Of a DNA stretch of 55,591 bases, positions 1 through 8,513 are shown piece after piece. Every line of letters begins with the position of its first letter. Positions within the stretch are counted from its first letter, which is position 1. The notes under the pieces were generated by a model. The model made no database searches and was not told the DNA's origin. It worked only from the letters and a program-made list of their open reading frames with translations. Both the position numbers and the translations under genes were made by a program. Location: the NCBI GenBank assembly GCA_944386225.1, contig CALXAH010000023.1:1-55591 (forward strand), written 5' to 3'. This stretch comes from an uncultured Gemmiger sp. (GTDB taxonomy: Bacteria > Bacillota > Clostridia > Oscillospirales > Ruminococcaceae).

Positions 1-38
1 TGTGCGAGGGAATTTACGCCATCTCTGCCATGGGTGAT

Positions 39-473
39 TCAACGGCACTTGTTTACGTAATTGCGCGGTGTTGCCTTATATATGTTTTTCTTGAAGACTT
101 TTCGGAAAGTGCGCATTGCCTGTGAGAATGTAAAATCCATCCAATCTCCGTCCTCGTTTTTGTAAATTATTCCTTCGATAGAAACTGATTGTAAATGATT
201 TAAAAAATCGTTGCATGCGTCCATCATCTCACGAAGACAACTTACAGTCTCTTCATCGAAATTCTGTTTCACAATTGTATCATAGAGCCTGGCTTTGATC
301 TCAATAGCAGATTTGGCGCACCACGACTTAACTTCCATTTGAGTAGGGTCGACCAGCAATCGCTTTGTTTCCAGAAAATAAAGCAACGACTGGATGTCAT
401 GCTTTGCATCTTCTGTATATTCCCACGATACGCCGCCAAATGGAACATCGATTCCGGTAATTCTGATTCCCAT
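39..473 (-). CDS. Small conserved protein, DUF6650-like
   Basis: A 144-residue soluble protein opening with a glycine-rich strand (MGIRITGIDVPFGGVSWEY) and continuing mainly helical. The opening resembles DUF6650-type proteins often found in bacterial accessory regions; this is recognition from memory, without a search. There is no signal peptide, membrane segment or catalytic motif that I can name. It stands alone, reading away from the HTH/nucleotidyltransferase pair to its right, with about 75 bases between. The frame is intact and typical of a real gene, but the function is unknown. Confidence 0.6.
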   Translation of the reverse strand: MGIRITGIDVPFGGVSWEYTEDAKHDIQSLLYFLETKRLLVDPTQMEVKSWCAKSAIEIKARLYDTIVKQNFDEETVSCLREMMDACNDFLNHLQSVSIEGIIYKNEDGDWMDFTFSQAMRTFRKVFKKNIYKATPRNYVNKCR

Positions 474-549
474 TTTCTCTCCTATATTTCTGATTACACC
501 AAATAAGTTTTTACATTACTCGAGCAATGGCTATTCCGTTTATACAACA

Positions 550-1089
550 TCATAGCGCGCGTGCATTGTCTACATATTGAAACACCCTTCGCGCGGTGTC
601 CATACTCACCTTGCTATTGCAGCCGTTTTTCAGCCAGTGGTTCACGTTTGCGTTGTTGAGGCCCAGGTCCTTGCAGATGCGATAGGTACTGACCTTTCTA
701 TCCTGCTGCGCTTGTTTGATTTTCTCCGCCATCAGGGTTTTGACCCGTTCGTCTCGCTTTGATTTCCCCTTTACGCTGCAAAAAGAGCGCCACACTTTCT
801 GATACTCTTCTGCCAGTTCGCCTGTCTCCTTCTTGAGTTCCTGCAGCAGTTCCGGATACGTAAACGCGTTATACAGTGTCAAATACTCCTCGTAGAGCAC
901 CGTCTTTTTGCTGGCGGCCAGCAACGTTTTCAAGCAATCATTTGATGCCGCATAGAGATACAGCGGTTCTTTCAGCCGCGCATTTTGCGTGACCGCTTCC
1001 CGAACCAACTTATAAATCGCCGTTGTATGCCAGGCCGACAATTCCGCAACGTATTTTTTCATAAAGCCAGCAAAAGTCAGTTCCCGCAT
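550..1089 (-). CDS. HTH partner of the nucleotidyltransferase (antitoxin-like)
   Basis: A 179-residue, mostly helical protein whose last 55 residues form a helix-turn-helix (STYRICKDLGLNNANVNHWL), the arrangement expected of a DNA-binding repressor with an N-terminal partner-binding part. Its start overlaps the end of the upstream nucleotidyltransferase gene by 13 bases, so the two are translationally coupled. By analogy with AbiE and related nucleotidyltransferase toxin-antitoxin pairs it is the likely antitoxin and autorepressor. The toxin-first gene order differs from AbiE, where the antitoxin comes first. It could instead be a plain regulator. Confidence 0.6.
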   Translation of the reverse strand: MRELTFAGFMKKYVAELSAWHTTAIYKLVREAVTQNARLKEPLYLYAASNDCLKTLLAASKKTVLYEEYLTLYNAFTYPELLQELKKETGELAEEYQKVWRSFCSVKGKSKRDERVKTLMAEKIKQAQQDRKVSTYRICKDLGLNNANVNHWLKNGCNSKVSMDTARRVFQYVDNARAL

Positions 1090-1616
1090 GGTCTGTACCT
1101 CCTTTCATACTCTTCGAAGCGCGACAGAAATTCCCTATAACGATATTCATTCAGCGCACTTGCCTTTGCCTCATCGTCCGATGTGGCAAGAAAATGAAGC
1201 CTCTCCCAATCTATCGCCTGGAGCACCCGCGGGGAGCAAACATCTTCATAGTCCTTATCTCGGTAAGAATACAGCTTTGCGACCACAATATCTTCCAGAG
1301 ACGCTGTATAGAAGTCGATGATTTTGCCTTTGAACGGAAGTGGCTTTACCCGGTCAAGATAGTTGTAAGGGAAATTGTTTATATACGTCTGCACATTCAT
1401 GTTTATGTCGTAATCCGCCAAAAGGTCTTCCAATTGCCTTGACGCTTCCATTGCATCAATATCGTGTGTTCCTCTGGCGATATATTCCATCAATACAAGC
1501 GCGCTTCCGCCAACAATAATCAAGCTGAGTCGTTCTGCCAAACCAAAGCGAAGACTTGCTTCTTCATCCAGTTCTCTCAATCGTTGAATTAGGCCTTGAT
1601 ATGAAAGCAGTTCCAT
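1077..1616 (-). CDS. Nucleotidyltransferase, DUF6036/AbiEii-like (candidate toxin)
   Basis: A 179-residue protein with a minimal nucleotidyltransferase signature: a glycine-serine strand (IIVGGSALVLMEY, about residues 33-45) followed by the acidic pair THDIDAM, then a later strand (KIIDFYTASLEDIVVAKL) typical of DUF6036/AbiEii proteins. The family transfers nucleotides to tRNA or proteins and often acts as a toxin. The start ATG has an AAGGTG ribosome site just upstream and a strong promoter at 1655-1683. It forms a two-gene operon with the overlapping HTH gene. Toxicity is inferred from family and arrangement only. Confidence 0.7.
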   Translation of the reverse strand: MELLSYQGLIQRLRELDEEASLRFGLAERLSLIIVGGSALVLMEYIARGTHDIDAMEASRQLEDLLADYDINMNVQTYINNFPYNYLDRVKPLPFKGKIIDFYTASLEDIVVAKLYSYRDKDYEDVCSPRVLQAIDWERLHFLATSDDEAKASALNEYRYREFLSRFEEYERRYRPCGN

Positions 1617-1654
1617 AATTTCACCTTTTGAGTACTATTATTCTTTATATATAA

Positions 1655-1683
1655 ATATTATGCTTGATTACCGTTGTTGTCAA
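1655..1683 (-). promoter_or_regulatory. Promoter of the nucleotidyltransferase/HTH pair
   Basis: On the minus strand TTGACA (1683-1678) and TAATAT (1660-1655) are 17 bases apart, a near-consensus housekeeping promoter about 40 bases upstream of the start codon. A 12-base perfect palindrome TTTATATATAAA (1644-1655) touches the -10 box and is a candidate autoregulatory operator. The remaining bases to 1815 show no further gene. Confidence 0.6.
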
Positions 1684-1815
1684 CCTTTACTTTCCTCATA
1701 TTAAGGAAATATGCGCATCCTAACGTACAGGTTTTTTCATCGTTGAAGCAACGGTGTTGTAAAAAGCACGCTGCAGCGAACATCACCGCTTGAATCTTGT
1801 CAGATTTCCTCCCGC

Positions 1816-2079
1816 TCACTCACTGAACGCCTCCACGAACCAGCGGCCCTTCTCGAACCAGAGGTACCGCTCCTGGCCCTGGATGAGGCAGGTGTACCGG
1901 TCACCCACGCCGCCCACGTCCGCAGCCCGGCGGCAGACGTCCCGCACCTGGTCCACGGTGTAGACCCGCCCTTTGTCAAAGACGATTTGCAGCGGGCGCA
2001 GCCGCCCCTCGGCGGAAAAGCGCACGTCCACCGCCACATACCGTTTTTCCCTGTTCCGCTCCACGGCCCTATCCTCCAT
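1816..2079 (-). CDS. Small protein coupled to the Y-family polymerase
   Basis: An 87-residue protein (YVAVDVRFSAEGRLRPLQIV near the start, FEKGRWFVE near the end) of the kind regularly found directly downstream of Clostridial Y-family polymerases. Its ATG lies inside the last codons of the polymerase frame (11-base overlap), which supports this start and indicates translational coupling. No enzymatic motif is visible. It probably helps or regulates the translesion polymerase, but the role is not established. A longer upstream start in the same frame reads out of frame through the polymerase and is unlikely. Confidence 0.7.
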   Translation of the reverse strand: MEDRAVERNREKRYVAVDVRFSAEGRLRPLQIVFDKGRVYTVDQVRDVCRRAADVGGVGDRYTCLIQGQERYLWFEKGRWFVEAFSE

Positions 2080-3318
2080 TGAAATAGCCCACCGGGTGGA
2101 TGGTATGGCTGGTGGGGTCGATGCTGCCCAGCGCCGGGTCGGTGCGGACCCGCGCCCGCTGCAGGCTGCCGTAGCCATACCGCTCCCGCACCCCGTCCAC
2201 CGCCCGGTCCAGCCGCTCCCGTTTCTCCCGCCGGGTCTCGTCCCACAGCAGCGACAGCTGCATGGGCGCGCTCGCCGCCACAAGGCCGCTCGCCCGCACC
2301 CCGATGCTCCGCAGCGGCCGGCTCCAGTGGTAGTTGCGCCGGACCAGCCCGAAGGCCGTGCGGGCGAGCTCCAGGCTGGTGCTGATGGGGTCGTCGATTT
2401 TCTGCTGGCGGGTGAAGCTGTTCAGCTCGGTATCCCGCAGGGATATCTCCACTACCGTACACCGCAAAGCCAGCTCCCGCAGCCGGGCGGCCACGCTCTC
2501 GGACAGGATGAGCAGCATCAGCCAGGCATCCTCGTTGCAGACCAGGTCCCGGGGCGTGGTGGCGGAATTGCCCACGCTCTTCACCGCCGCCTGCCAGCCC
2601 AGCTTGGCCACCGGCATCTGGTCGGTGCCCCGGCAAAGGAGGACAGCACATACCCGATCTTGCCGAACCACTCCTGCAGATACCGGGGCTCCGTGGTGGC
2701 CAGCTGCCCGATGGTGCGCACGCCGTACCAGTTCAGCTTCCGCCGGGTGGCAGGCCCCACATACAAAAGGTCCTCCACCGGCAGTGGGTAGACGATTTGC
2801 TCATAGTTCTCCGCCCCGATGCAGGTGATAGCGTCCGGCTTTTTGTAGTCGCTGCCCAACTTGGCGGTGATCTTATTGTTCGCCACGCCGATTGACACCG
2901 TGATGCCCAACTCCCGCTTCACCTTGCCGCTTATCTGCCGGGCGATGGCGGCCCCGGAGCCGAAGATGCCGCAGCTACCGGTCACGTCCAGCCAGTTTTC
3001 GTCCAGGCCGAAGGGCTCTATCTGGTCGGTGTATTCCTCCAGTATCTCCCGCACGAAGCCGCTGTACCGCACATACTCCGAATAATGCGGAGGTACGATG
3101 ATAAGGTCCCGGCAGCACTGCTTCGCCTGCCAGATGGCCATACCGGTCTTGACCTCCATCCGCTTGGCCGGATAGCTCGCCGTGAGCACGATGCCGTGCC
3201 GGGCCTCCGGGTCACCGCAGACCGCGATAGGCTGGCCCCGCAGACGCGGCTGCTCCTGCATCTCCACCGAGGCGTAAAAGCAGTTGCAGTCACAATGCAG
3301 AATATGCCGCGTGCCCAT
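2069..3318 (-). pseudogene. Y-family DNA polymerase (DinB/UmuC type), frameshifted
   Basis: The 5' part (3318 down to about 2630) encodes the polymerase palm and fingers: LHCDCNCFYASVEMQ with the metal-binding Asp, the FGLDENWLDVTGS catalytic Asp-Glu, and SIGVANNKITAKLGSDYKKP. At the run of four C (2628-2631; G on the coding strand) the frame breaks. The next frame continues the little-finger domain without loss (GTDQMPVAKLGWQ to GYFNGG). One more G in the run would restore a 416-residue protein of normal length. The start at 3318 is chosen because it follows GGAGG, and because the upstream in-frame ATG at 3342 lies inside the -10 box. This is either a true pseudogene or a consensus error in a homopolymer. 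The intact enzyme would do translesion synthesis under the neighbouring S24 repressor. Confidence 0.85.
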
Positions 3319-3340
3319 CCTTCCCACCTCCGTCGTCTTC

Positions 3341-3369
3341 ATTATAATTCCACAAAACTATAATTTCAA
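3341..3369 (-). promoter_or_regulatory. Promoter of the polymerase operon
   Basis: TTGAAA (3369-3364) and TATAAT (3346-3341) on the minus strand, 17 bases apart. Transcription would start about 15 bases upstream of the chosen polymerase start. The -35 box overlaps the dyad at 3367-3385, consistent with repression by the adjacent LexA-like protein. Confidence 0.65.
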
Positions 3370-3385
3370 CAGGTATTTTCTGTTG
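3367..3385. promoter_or_regulatory. Candidate operator for the LexA-like repressor
   Basis: A perfect dyad CAACAG-N7-CTGTTG between the divergent polymerase and repressor genes. It covers the polymerase -35 box and lies just upstream of the repressor promoter, so one bound dimer could govern both directions. It is not the Bacillus LexA box; binding is inferred from position and symmetry. Confidence 0.5.
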
Positions 3386-3400
3386 TTTTGTAGATTTTTA

Positions 3401-3429
3401 TTGCATTGCTCCCCCTTTCAGGCTATAAT
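3401..3429 (+). promoter_or_regulatory. Promoter of the S24 repressor and YedK genes
   Basis: TTGCAT (3401-3406) and TATAAT (3424-3429) with a 17-base spacer, 20 bases ahead of the repressor start codon. Confidence 0.6.
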
Positions 3430-3449
3430 AAGGATGAGGTGATGGCAGG

Positions 3450-4139
3450 ATGTTGTGGAATGAACGGCTGGCGCAGGCGCGCAAGGAACTGGGCAAGAGC
3501 CAGGAGCAGGTCGTTCGGGAGGTGGCGCGCTATCTCCCCCGGGGGGAGACGGTGAGCGTGGGCGCGCTGTCCTCCTGGGAGGTGGGCCGCACCCAGCCCA
3601 AGGTCCACCACGCCCTGGCGCTGGCCCGGGTGCTGGGCGACGCGGACGTGAACTACCTGTTCGGCACCGGGTTGCTGAGCGACGGGCTGAACGACGAGGG
3701 CCTGCTGAAGCTGGCGGAGTATCGCCGGCTGCTGCTGGATTCGCCCCGCTTCCGGGCCCAGCCGCCGCAGCCGGAGAGGCGCACCATCCCCATCTACCTG
3801 CAGGCGGCGTCCGCCGGCACCGGCCAGTTTTTGGACGACGAGGCCGCCGAGGAGATAGAGGCAGACGATTCGGTGCCCGCAAACGCCGAGTTCGGCGTAC
3901 GGCTGGCGGGCGACTCCATGACCCCCCGCTTCGCGGATGGACAAATCGTGTGGGCCCGCCGCCGGGACACGGCGGAGAACGGCGAGATCGTCCTGTGCTA
4001 TTACGACGGCCAGAGCTACTGCAAGAAGCTGCACATCCGGGACGGCCAGCCGGAGCTGGTGTCCCTGAACCCCCGCTACCAGCCCATCCCGGTGCGGCCG
4101 GAGGCGGAGTTCCGGGTCTTTGGCGTGGTGGTCGGTTGA
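3450..4139 (+). CDS. LexA-like transcriptional repressor (XRE HTH + S24 peptidase)
   Basis: A 229-residue protein with an N-terminal XRE-type helix-turn-helix (about 1-65: ARKELGKSQEQVVREVARYL, then VGALSSWEVGRTQP). A C-terminal S24 self-cleaving domain includes the active-site Ser (GDSMTPRFADGQIVW, about residue 151) and the Lys (YCKKLHI, about 190). A glycine pair for the cleavage site is not obvious; ASAGTGQ near residue 115 is a candidate. Such proteins cleave themselves on RecA filaments and release DNA-damage genes. Here the divergent targets are a Y-family polymerase and, downstream, a YedK gene 24 bases away. Whether it replaces or supplements the host LexA cannot be told from the window. 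Confidence 0.88.
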   Translation: MLWNERLAQARKELGKSQEQVVREVARYLPRGETVSVGALSSWEVGRTQPKVHHALALARVLGDADVNYLFGTGLLSDGLNDEGLLKLAEYRRLLLDSPRFRAQPPQPERRTIPIYLQAASAGTGQFLDDEAAEEIEADDSVPANAEFGVRLAGDSMTPRFADGQIVWARRRDTAENGEIVLCYYDGQSYCKKLHIRDGQPELVSLNPRYQPIPVRPEAEFRVFGVVVG

Positions 4140-4163
4140 GAGAAGCGAAGGGAGGCGAGCGCC

Positions 4164-4772
4164 ATGTGTGGACGGTATCAGTTCAGCGCCCGGCAGAGCG
4201 CCGACCTGCTGCGCATCGTGCAGGACGTGCAGCGCCGCAGCGGTGAAGGGGCGCAGCTCCCTCTGCCCGAGGGGGACGTCTGCCCGGCCCAGCGGGCGCC
4301 GGTGCTGGTGTGCCGTGGCGGCAAGGTGGTGAGCGAGCTGCAGACCTGGGGCCTGCCCGGCCCGGGCGGGCGGCTCATCATCAACGCCCGGGTGGAGACG
4401 GTCACCCAGAAGAGCCTGTTCCGCCGCAGCATCGCCGCCCGCCGCTGCGTGGTGCCCGCCACCGCCTTTTACGAGCGGGATGCCGCCCGCCGGGCGTACA
4501 CCTTCACCCTGCCCGGCAGCCCGCTCTGGCTGGCCGGCATCTACGACAATGTGGACGGCGAGGACCGGTTCGTCATCCTGACCACCGCGCCCAATGCCTC
4601 GGTGAACCCCATCCACGACCGGATGCCCCTGACGCTGGCGCGCGGCGACATCCGCCCCTGGCTCACCGACCCCGCCGCCGCGCTGGCCCTGCTGGTCAGC
4701 ACTCCCCCGCCGCTGGACCGCCAGGCGCAGGACGGGCAGCTGGGGATGGAGGAGTTTTTGGAGGGAAGGTGA
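4164..4772 (+). CDS. yedK: SOS response-associated peptidase / abasic-site crosslinker (YedK, HMCES family)
   Basis: A 202-residue SRAP-domain protein. The start MCGRYQFS supplies the invariant Cys2 that becomes the N-terminal nucleophile and bonds covalently to abasic sites in single-stranded DNA. Other family hallmarks are LIINARVET (Asn), VVPATAFYERD (Glu) and NPIHDRMPLTL (His). The gene follows the LexA-like repressor by 24 bases and is probably co-transcribed, matching its known SOS association. Length is normal for the family. Confidence 0.92.
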   Translation: MCGRYQFSARQSADLLRIVQDVQRRSGEGAQLPLPEGDVCPAQRAPVLVCRGGKVVSELQTWGLPGPGGRLIINARVETVTQKSLFRRSIAARRCVVPATAFYERDAARRAYTFTLPGSPLWLAGIYDNVDGEDRFVILTTAPNASVNPIHDRMPLTLARGDIRPWLTDPAAALALLVSTPPPLDRQAQDGQLGMEEFLEGR

Positions 4773-4811
4773 ATGGGTCGCGGCCATTTTTGCATGAAGT
4801 ACAAAATAAGC

Positions 4812-4854
4812 GCGGGACCTGTGCGAAGCCGTAACGGCTTCGCACAGGTCCCGC
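4812..4854. terminator. Bidirectional hairpin between convergent genes
   Basis: A perfect 20-base inverted repeat (4812-4831 and 4835-4854) with a three-base TAA loop lies between the convergent ends of yedK and the small gene at 4876. A long T-run is lacking, so it could also be a transcript-protecting hairpin. Confidence 0.75.
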
Positions 4855-4875
4855 TGCATTTGCATTTCTGACGGT

Positions 4876-5187
4876 TCAGATGTCCACATCCATCGCGTGG
4901 AAGATACCATACCAGTACACCTGGTTTCTGGTCAATGCGATAGCTTTCTGAGACACCGCCTCGCCGCGACACCGTCTTTTATACAAGTTGAACATAGCAG
5001 TACACTCATCTGGGTCAAGGCACCGCCTGCCTTTGATTTTGCTGGATGGCATATGCGTTTTGCTATTGGCTACATACAGATTTCTGCCTTCAGCCCAAAC
5101 GTGGAACCAGACGCCCTCCCCGCGCGTTGGATAGGTACAAACATCCCTCGGATTCTTTTGAAACTCATAAACGATTCTATCCCACAT
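4876..5187 (-). CDS. Small unknown protein at the end of the defence operon
   Basis: A 103-residue protein rich in aromatic and basic residues (RGEGVWFHVWAEGRNLYVAN, then LDPDECTAMFNLYKRRC). I do not recognise the family. The start at 5187 is preferred because AGAGGTG lies eight bases upstream; an in-frame start at 5223 has no such site. It follows mcrC by 78 bases on the same strand, so it may be the last cargo gene of the operon. No transmembrane segment or catalytic motif is seen. Confidence 0.55.
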   Translation of the reverse strand: MWDRIVYEFQKNPRDVCTYPTRGEGVWFHVWAEGRNLYVANSKTHMPSSKIKGRRCLDPDECTAMFNLYKRRCRGEAVSQKAIALTRNQVYWYGIFHAMDVDI

Positions 5188-5265
5188 TTTCGGTTCACCT
5201 CTTTTTTGTACCGACGAATCCATGCGTTATTGTCTCTCGCATCCGTGTGAGCATACCGAGACTTC

Positions 5266-6285
5266 TCACAGAATCTGCGTTGCAATTTCATTCAATTGCT
5301 GCTTTATTTGCAAGAAATCACAATTCAAATCCAATGTTTTCACGCTGATGATGTTCCCGCTCATCGTATAGCTCTTATCCGGCTGGACGGTGTCATCTGT
5401 TTTTGCATACAGGAGCATTCCTGAAACGACCTTCCCTTTTGCCGCGCGGTTTTTTACATATGTAAAAATCTGATAGAGATTGTGGGAATGGATAGACTGG
5501 ACGCCATACTGAATCTGCATGGTGTGCTCATAATACTTTGTGTCGATGATAAGCTCTTTTTCATCTCCGCTAAGCAGAATATCCGACTTCATTTGCGGCA
5601 ACCATTCTGGATTTTCATTTTCTTCCAGTGCCCAATCTATATGTGCTGCACTCGGACGTAGTTGTGGGTACTCCTTACGATAATACTCTAAAACAAACTT
5701 CTCATATAAACGGCACATTCTCTGTTCGTCGAGGTAATTCATCAACTTCGCTGAGCCATCTGCTTGGGTCTGCAGCAGCCCCTTGATAACTAACCAGCAA
5801 ATCGAAACCAACATCTGATACGTTCGGTTGCACCGATTGTATGTGAGCTTCCATTTGATTTCCTGCAAGGGGATTACAGCCACATTTTCAAAGTATGGCA
5901 ATAGCTTCTTCAACTGTTTTTCCCTCGCCTCGGCAATGTCGGCTCGGAGCAGCAGTAAAATGGTCGTCTTCAAAATGCGGTTATAATAAGAATCCTCATT
6001 AAACTCATCAAAGCAGCATACGAGCTGACGCCGTATAAAAGCCTGCTGCTTGATTGTTGCAGAAACGTTTATCTTCCCACGCAAACAGGTCAACGAGTCT
6101 TCTTTGCTGTGGTACTCGCGGCATAAGCCTTTTTTGACTTGACCCGCGACACCGCGAATCAAGATTTCAGAAAGAAGGTCTGCAGCATTGTCAAATGACT
6201 CTGCGGCACAACTTGCAAAGCCCTGCTCATTCAACACTTGAAAAGCATAGGCCAGCATATAATATATGTTTTGTATGCAAATCAT
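5266..6285 (-). CDS. mcrC: McrC, nuclease subunit of the modified-DNA restriction system
   Basis: A 339-residue McrC-family protein: N-terminal helical/beta region (MICIQNIYYMLAYAFQVL) and a C-terminal PD-(D/E)XK nuclease core, MKSDILLSGDEKELIIDTKYY, with Asp, Glu/Asp and Lys in the expected spacing (about residues 230-250). McrC supplies the cutting activity of McrBC, which cleaves DNA carrying modified cytosine between two half-sites. Its ATG overlaps the mcrB stop in an ATGA, fixing the start at 6285 and showing coupled translation. The window gives no clue to which modification is recognised beyond the McrB N-terminal domain. Confidence 0.88.
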   Translation of the reverse strand: MICIQNIYYMLAYAFQVLNEQGFASCAAESFDNAADLLSEILIRGVAGQVKKGLCREYHSKEDSLTCLRGKINVSATIKQQAFIRRQLVCCFDEFNEDSYYNRILKTTILLLLRADIAEAREKQLKKLLPYFENVAVIPLQEIKWKLTYNRCNRTYQMLVSICWLVIKGLLQTQADGSAKLMNYLDEQRMCRLYEKFVLEYYRKEYPQLRPSAAHIDWALEENENPEWLPQMKSDILLSGDEKELIIDTKYYEHTMQIQYGVQSIHSHNLYQIFTYVKNRAAKGKVVSGMLLYAKTDDTVQPDKSYTMSGNIISVKTLDLNCDFLQIKQQLNEIATQIL

Positions 6286-8444
6286 CGGATTGCCTCGTTC
6301 AGTTTGAGCGCCCATTGGCTGACCGTTTGCAGGTCGTCAAACCAATACTCCTGCAGAAGTGGGACCAACTCATACTCAACTACCGAACGCAACCAGGCGT
6401 CGTCTACCATCTCGGTCGTGCAGAAATAGCTATGCCCGATGCAAAACCCACGTCCGAGCGCGGCGTCATCACTTATCGCACGATTCAGCCCTTTGACCAC
6501 CCTGATCAAATTGCTGTATTTCTCGTTGTGCTTCTCCTCGACACTCGTTTTGAACTGTTCATTCTCAAAAGCGGGCTGCATTTCAAAGAAAGCAAATCGA
6601 CGACGCAGGGCATAGTCAATCAATGCAAGGCTGCGATCTGCAGTGTTCATCGTTCCAATGATATAAACATTTTCAGGGATGGAAAACATCTCATCGGCGT
6701 ATAAGAGCTGTAGTTTATTCCCCCGTTTGTCTTTCTCAATCATCATGAAAAGCTCGCCGAAAATTTTGCTCAAATTCCCTCGGTTGATTTCATCGATGAT
6801 GAAAAAGTAGTCGTTGTCATTGTCTATTTCCGCTGCTTTGCAGAACTTGTAGAAAGGCCCTTCTCGAAGTTTGAAGCCGGCTCCATCCGGGTCAGGGCGG
6901 AATCCCATTACAAAATCTTCATATCCGTAATTTTGATGAAACTGCACCATCGCGACCCTGCTCTTGTCCTTGACTCCCATCAGAGAATAAGCCAGCCGTT
7001 GAGCAGCATACGTCTTCCCCACGCCAGGCGCCCCTTGCAAAATTAGGTTTCTTTTGCGGCGCAACAGTCCCGCTAACGTATCATACTGCTCTTTGTTCAT
7101 GTACACTTCTTGCAAAAAGTCCTCTTTTGTGTACACCGGAAACGGTGTGGATGGCGCTTCTTCATCATCCTGGTCTTCATCCGCGAAATAAGAGCAAAGC
7201 GTTTTTACATAGTCCGGATATGCTGTAACATCCGTCAAGGTCTTCATGACCGCTTGGCCTGGATGCTCCCAAGTGCCATTGTGTGTCCAATTCACCTTGC
7301 GGATATGTTTGTATGCATCGCCCCTGTCTTCGTCATATTCGTAATCCGAGGTAACAATGCCGCGGCCGACGATGCTGTGAAGTCCTTTTTTCACGAACAC
7401 CACGTCGCCTGGCTTCATCTCGTTGACGAACTGCCACGTTGCGTGGGCTGCATTTTTATAGGATAGGGTCGGGTCCAGGCACGCCTTCATCCGGGCCTTC
7501 ATTTCCTCTTTCGAGGAGAATTCACGAAGGTCCCCGATCTCCCCCCATCGAATCGCCATGATTCCGGCCTCCCGGAATTCATCCCACATGCAGGCATTGT
7601 CACCCGGCGAGTAGAGCCAGTAATGGACTATGTCCACATCCCGGTCCGCCAATCCTTCGCCAACATTGTTCCTCTGTGGCTGGACTTGCTGCGCTCGTTT
7701 TTCTTCATTTACGCGCTGTGAAACGTCCCAGGCGTAGTAGGACAATTCCGGGAAATCGTTATATGGGTAGTTTGATGTTTGCAGTGCTTCTTTCGCCGCT
7801 TCAGTCAAAGAAAGGTACTCCTCACCAGAAGGCATCTGAGTCAGCTTTCCCGCCTGTTCAACGAACGACTTTGGCATCCTGTCCGGCAAAGTTATGAACC
7901 AGCGACTCCGCCCGTCCAGGTTCAGGTACTCATAGGGTCGGATCCAGAAGAGGGCCATGGTCAGGTTCCACTTGACACCCTTGATTTGCGCCGCTGCGTC
8001 AAAACAAGACACCAGTCTTGCTCTGTTCTCGTTGGACTGGGCCTGGGCATAATCCATGGCCGCCAGGAATACATCCCACAGTTTGTCGATATCGCGCTCT
8101 TCTCGGTCGCCCTTAAAATTGTAGAAAGTTGCTTTCTGGTTGTTCAGCACAGGAACTCCAGCAAACGTGCTGGGCACCTCTTTTTGCAAGCCCAGCACTT
8201 GGGCATAGCCCCGAAGCAAAATTGACCTGTTGGCATCAGTGATACCTTTGTTGAAGGTGCCAAAAACAGTGAACGGGTCTATGTCCTCAATTTCGTTGTC
8301 CTTTTCCAAGGTGGGAAGTGGCATGGGAACGATCTCATATACCTGCTTCACCTTCTCAATCAACGCTTTCCGGTCTTGATAAAATGTGCGCAGCTTGTCC
8401 GCAAGCTCCATATAGAAATCGACCCACGTCAAGGAATTATTCAT
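6282..8444 (-). CDS. mcrB: McrB-like AAA+ GTPase with N-terminal PUA/EVE-like recognition domain
   Basis: A 720-residue motor subunit. The C-terminal AAA+ module contains Walker A GAPGVGKT (about 472-480), Walker B YFFIIDEINRGN, the McrB-type sensor GTMNTADRSLALID and the arginine pair in YALRRRFAF. Upstream, about residues 270-400 (HYWLYSPGDNACMWDEF, GIMAIRWGEIGDL, MKPGDVVFVKKG) resemble a PUA/EVE-like reader of modified bases. The first 260 residues form a further helical domain also seen in other McrB-like proteins. It is coupled to mcrC by a four-base overlap. The EVE-like domain suggests recognition of a modified base in phage DNA; this is inference. Confidence 0.88.
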   Translation of the reverse strand: MNNSLTWVDFYMELADKLRTFYQDRKALIEKVKQVYEIVPMPLPTLEKDNEIEDIDPFTVFGTFNKGITDANRSILLRGYAQVLGLQKEVPSTFAGVPVLNNQKATFYNFKGDREERDIDKLWDVFLAAMDYAQAQSNENRARLVSCFDAAAQIKGVKWNLTMALFWIRPYEYLNLDGRSRWFITLPDRMPKSFVEQAGKLTQMPSGEEYLSLTEAAKEALQTSNYPYNDFPELSYYAWDVSQRVNEEKRAQQVQPQRNNVGEGLADRDVDIVHYWLYSPGDNACMWDEFREAGIMAIRWGEIGDLREFSSKEEMKARMKACLDPTLSYKNAAHATWQFVNEMKPGDVVFVKKGLHSIVGRGIVTSDYEYDEDRGDAYKHIRKVNWTHNGTWEHPGQAVMKTLTDVTAYPDYVKTLCSYFADEDQDDEEAPSTPFPVYTKEDFLQEVYMNKEQYDTLAGLLRRKRNLILQGAPGVGKTYAAQRLAYSLMGVKDKSRVAMVQFHQNYGYEDFVMGFRPDPDGAGFKLREGPFYKFCKAAEIDNDNDYFFIIDEINRGNLSKIFGELFMMIEKDKRGNKLQLLYADEMFSIPENVYIIGTMNTADRSLALIDYALRRRFAFFEMQPAFENEQFKTSVEEKHNEKYSNLIRVVKGLNRAISDDAALGRGFCIGHSYFCTTEMVDDAWLRSVVEYELVPLLQEYWFDDLQTVSQWALKLNEAIR

Positions 8445-8513
8445 AGAATCCCCTTCTTTATTATCTGTTTATTTTGTGAGCTCTATTTGGGACGCATTGT
8501 AGCATATATATTT

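Noticed and set aside
2581-3342. Start of the polymerase at 3342
   Set aside because: That ATG overlaps the -10 box TATAAT and would lie upstream of the predicted transcript start; ATG at 3318 has a good ribosome site.
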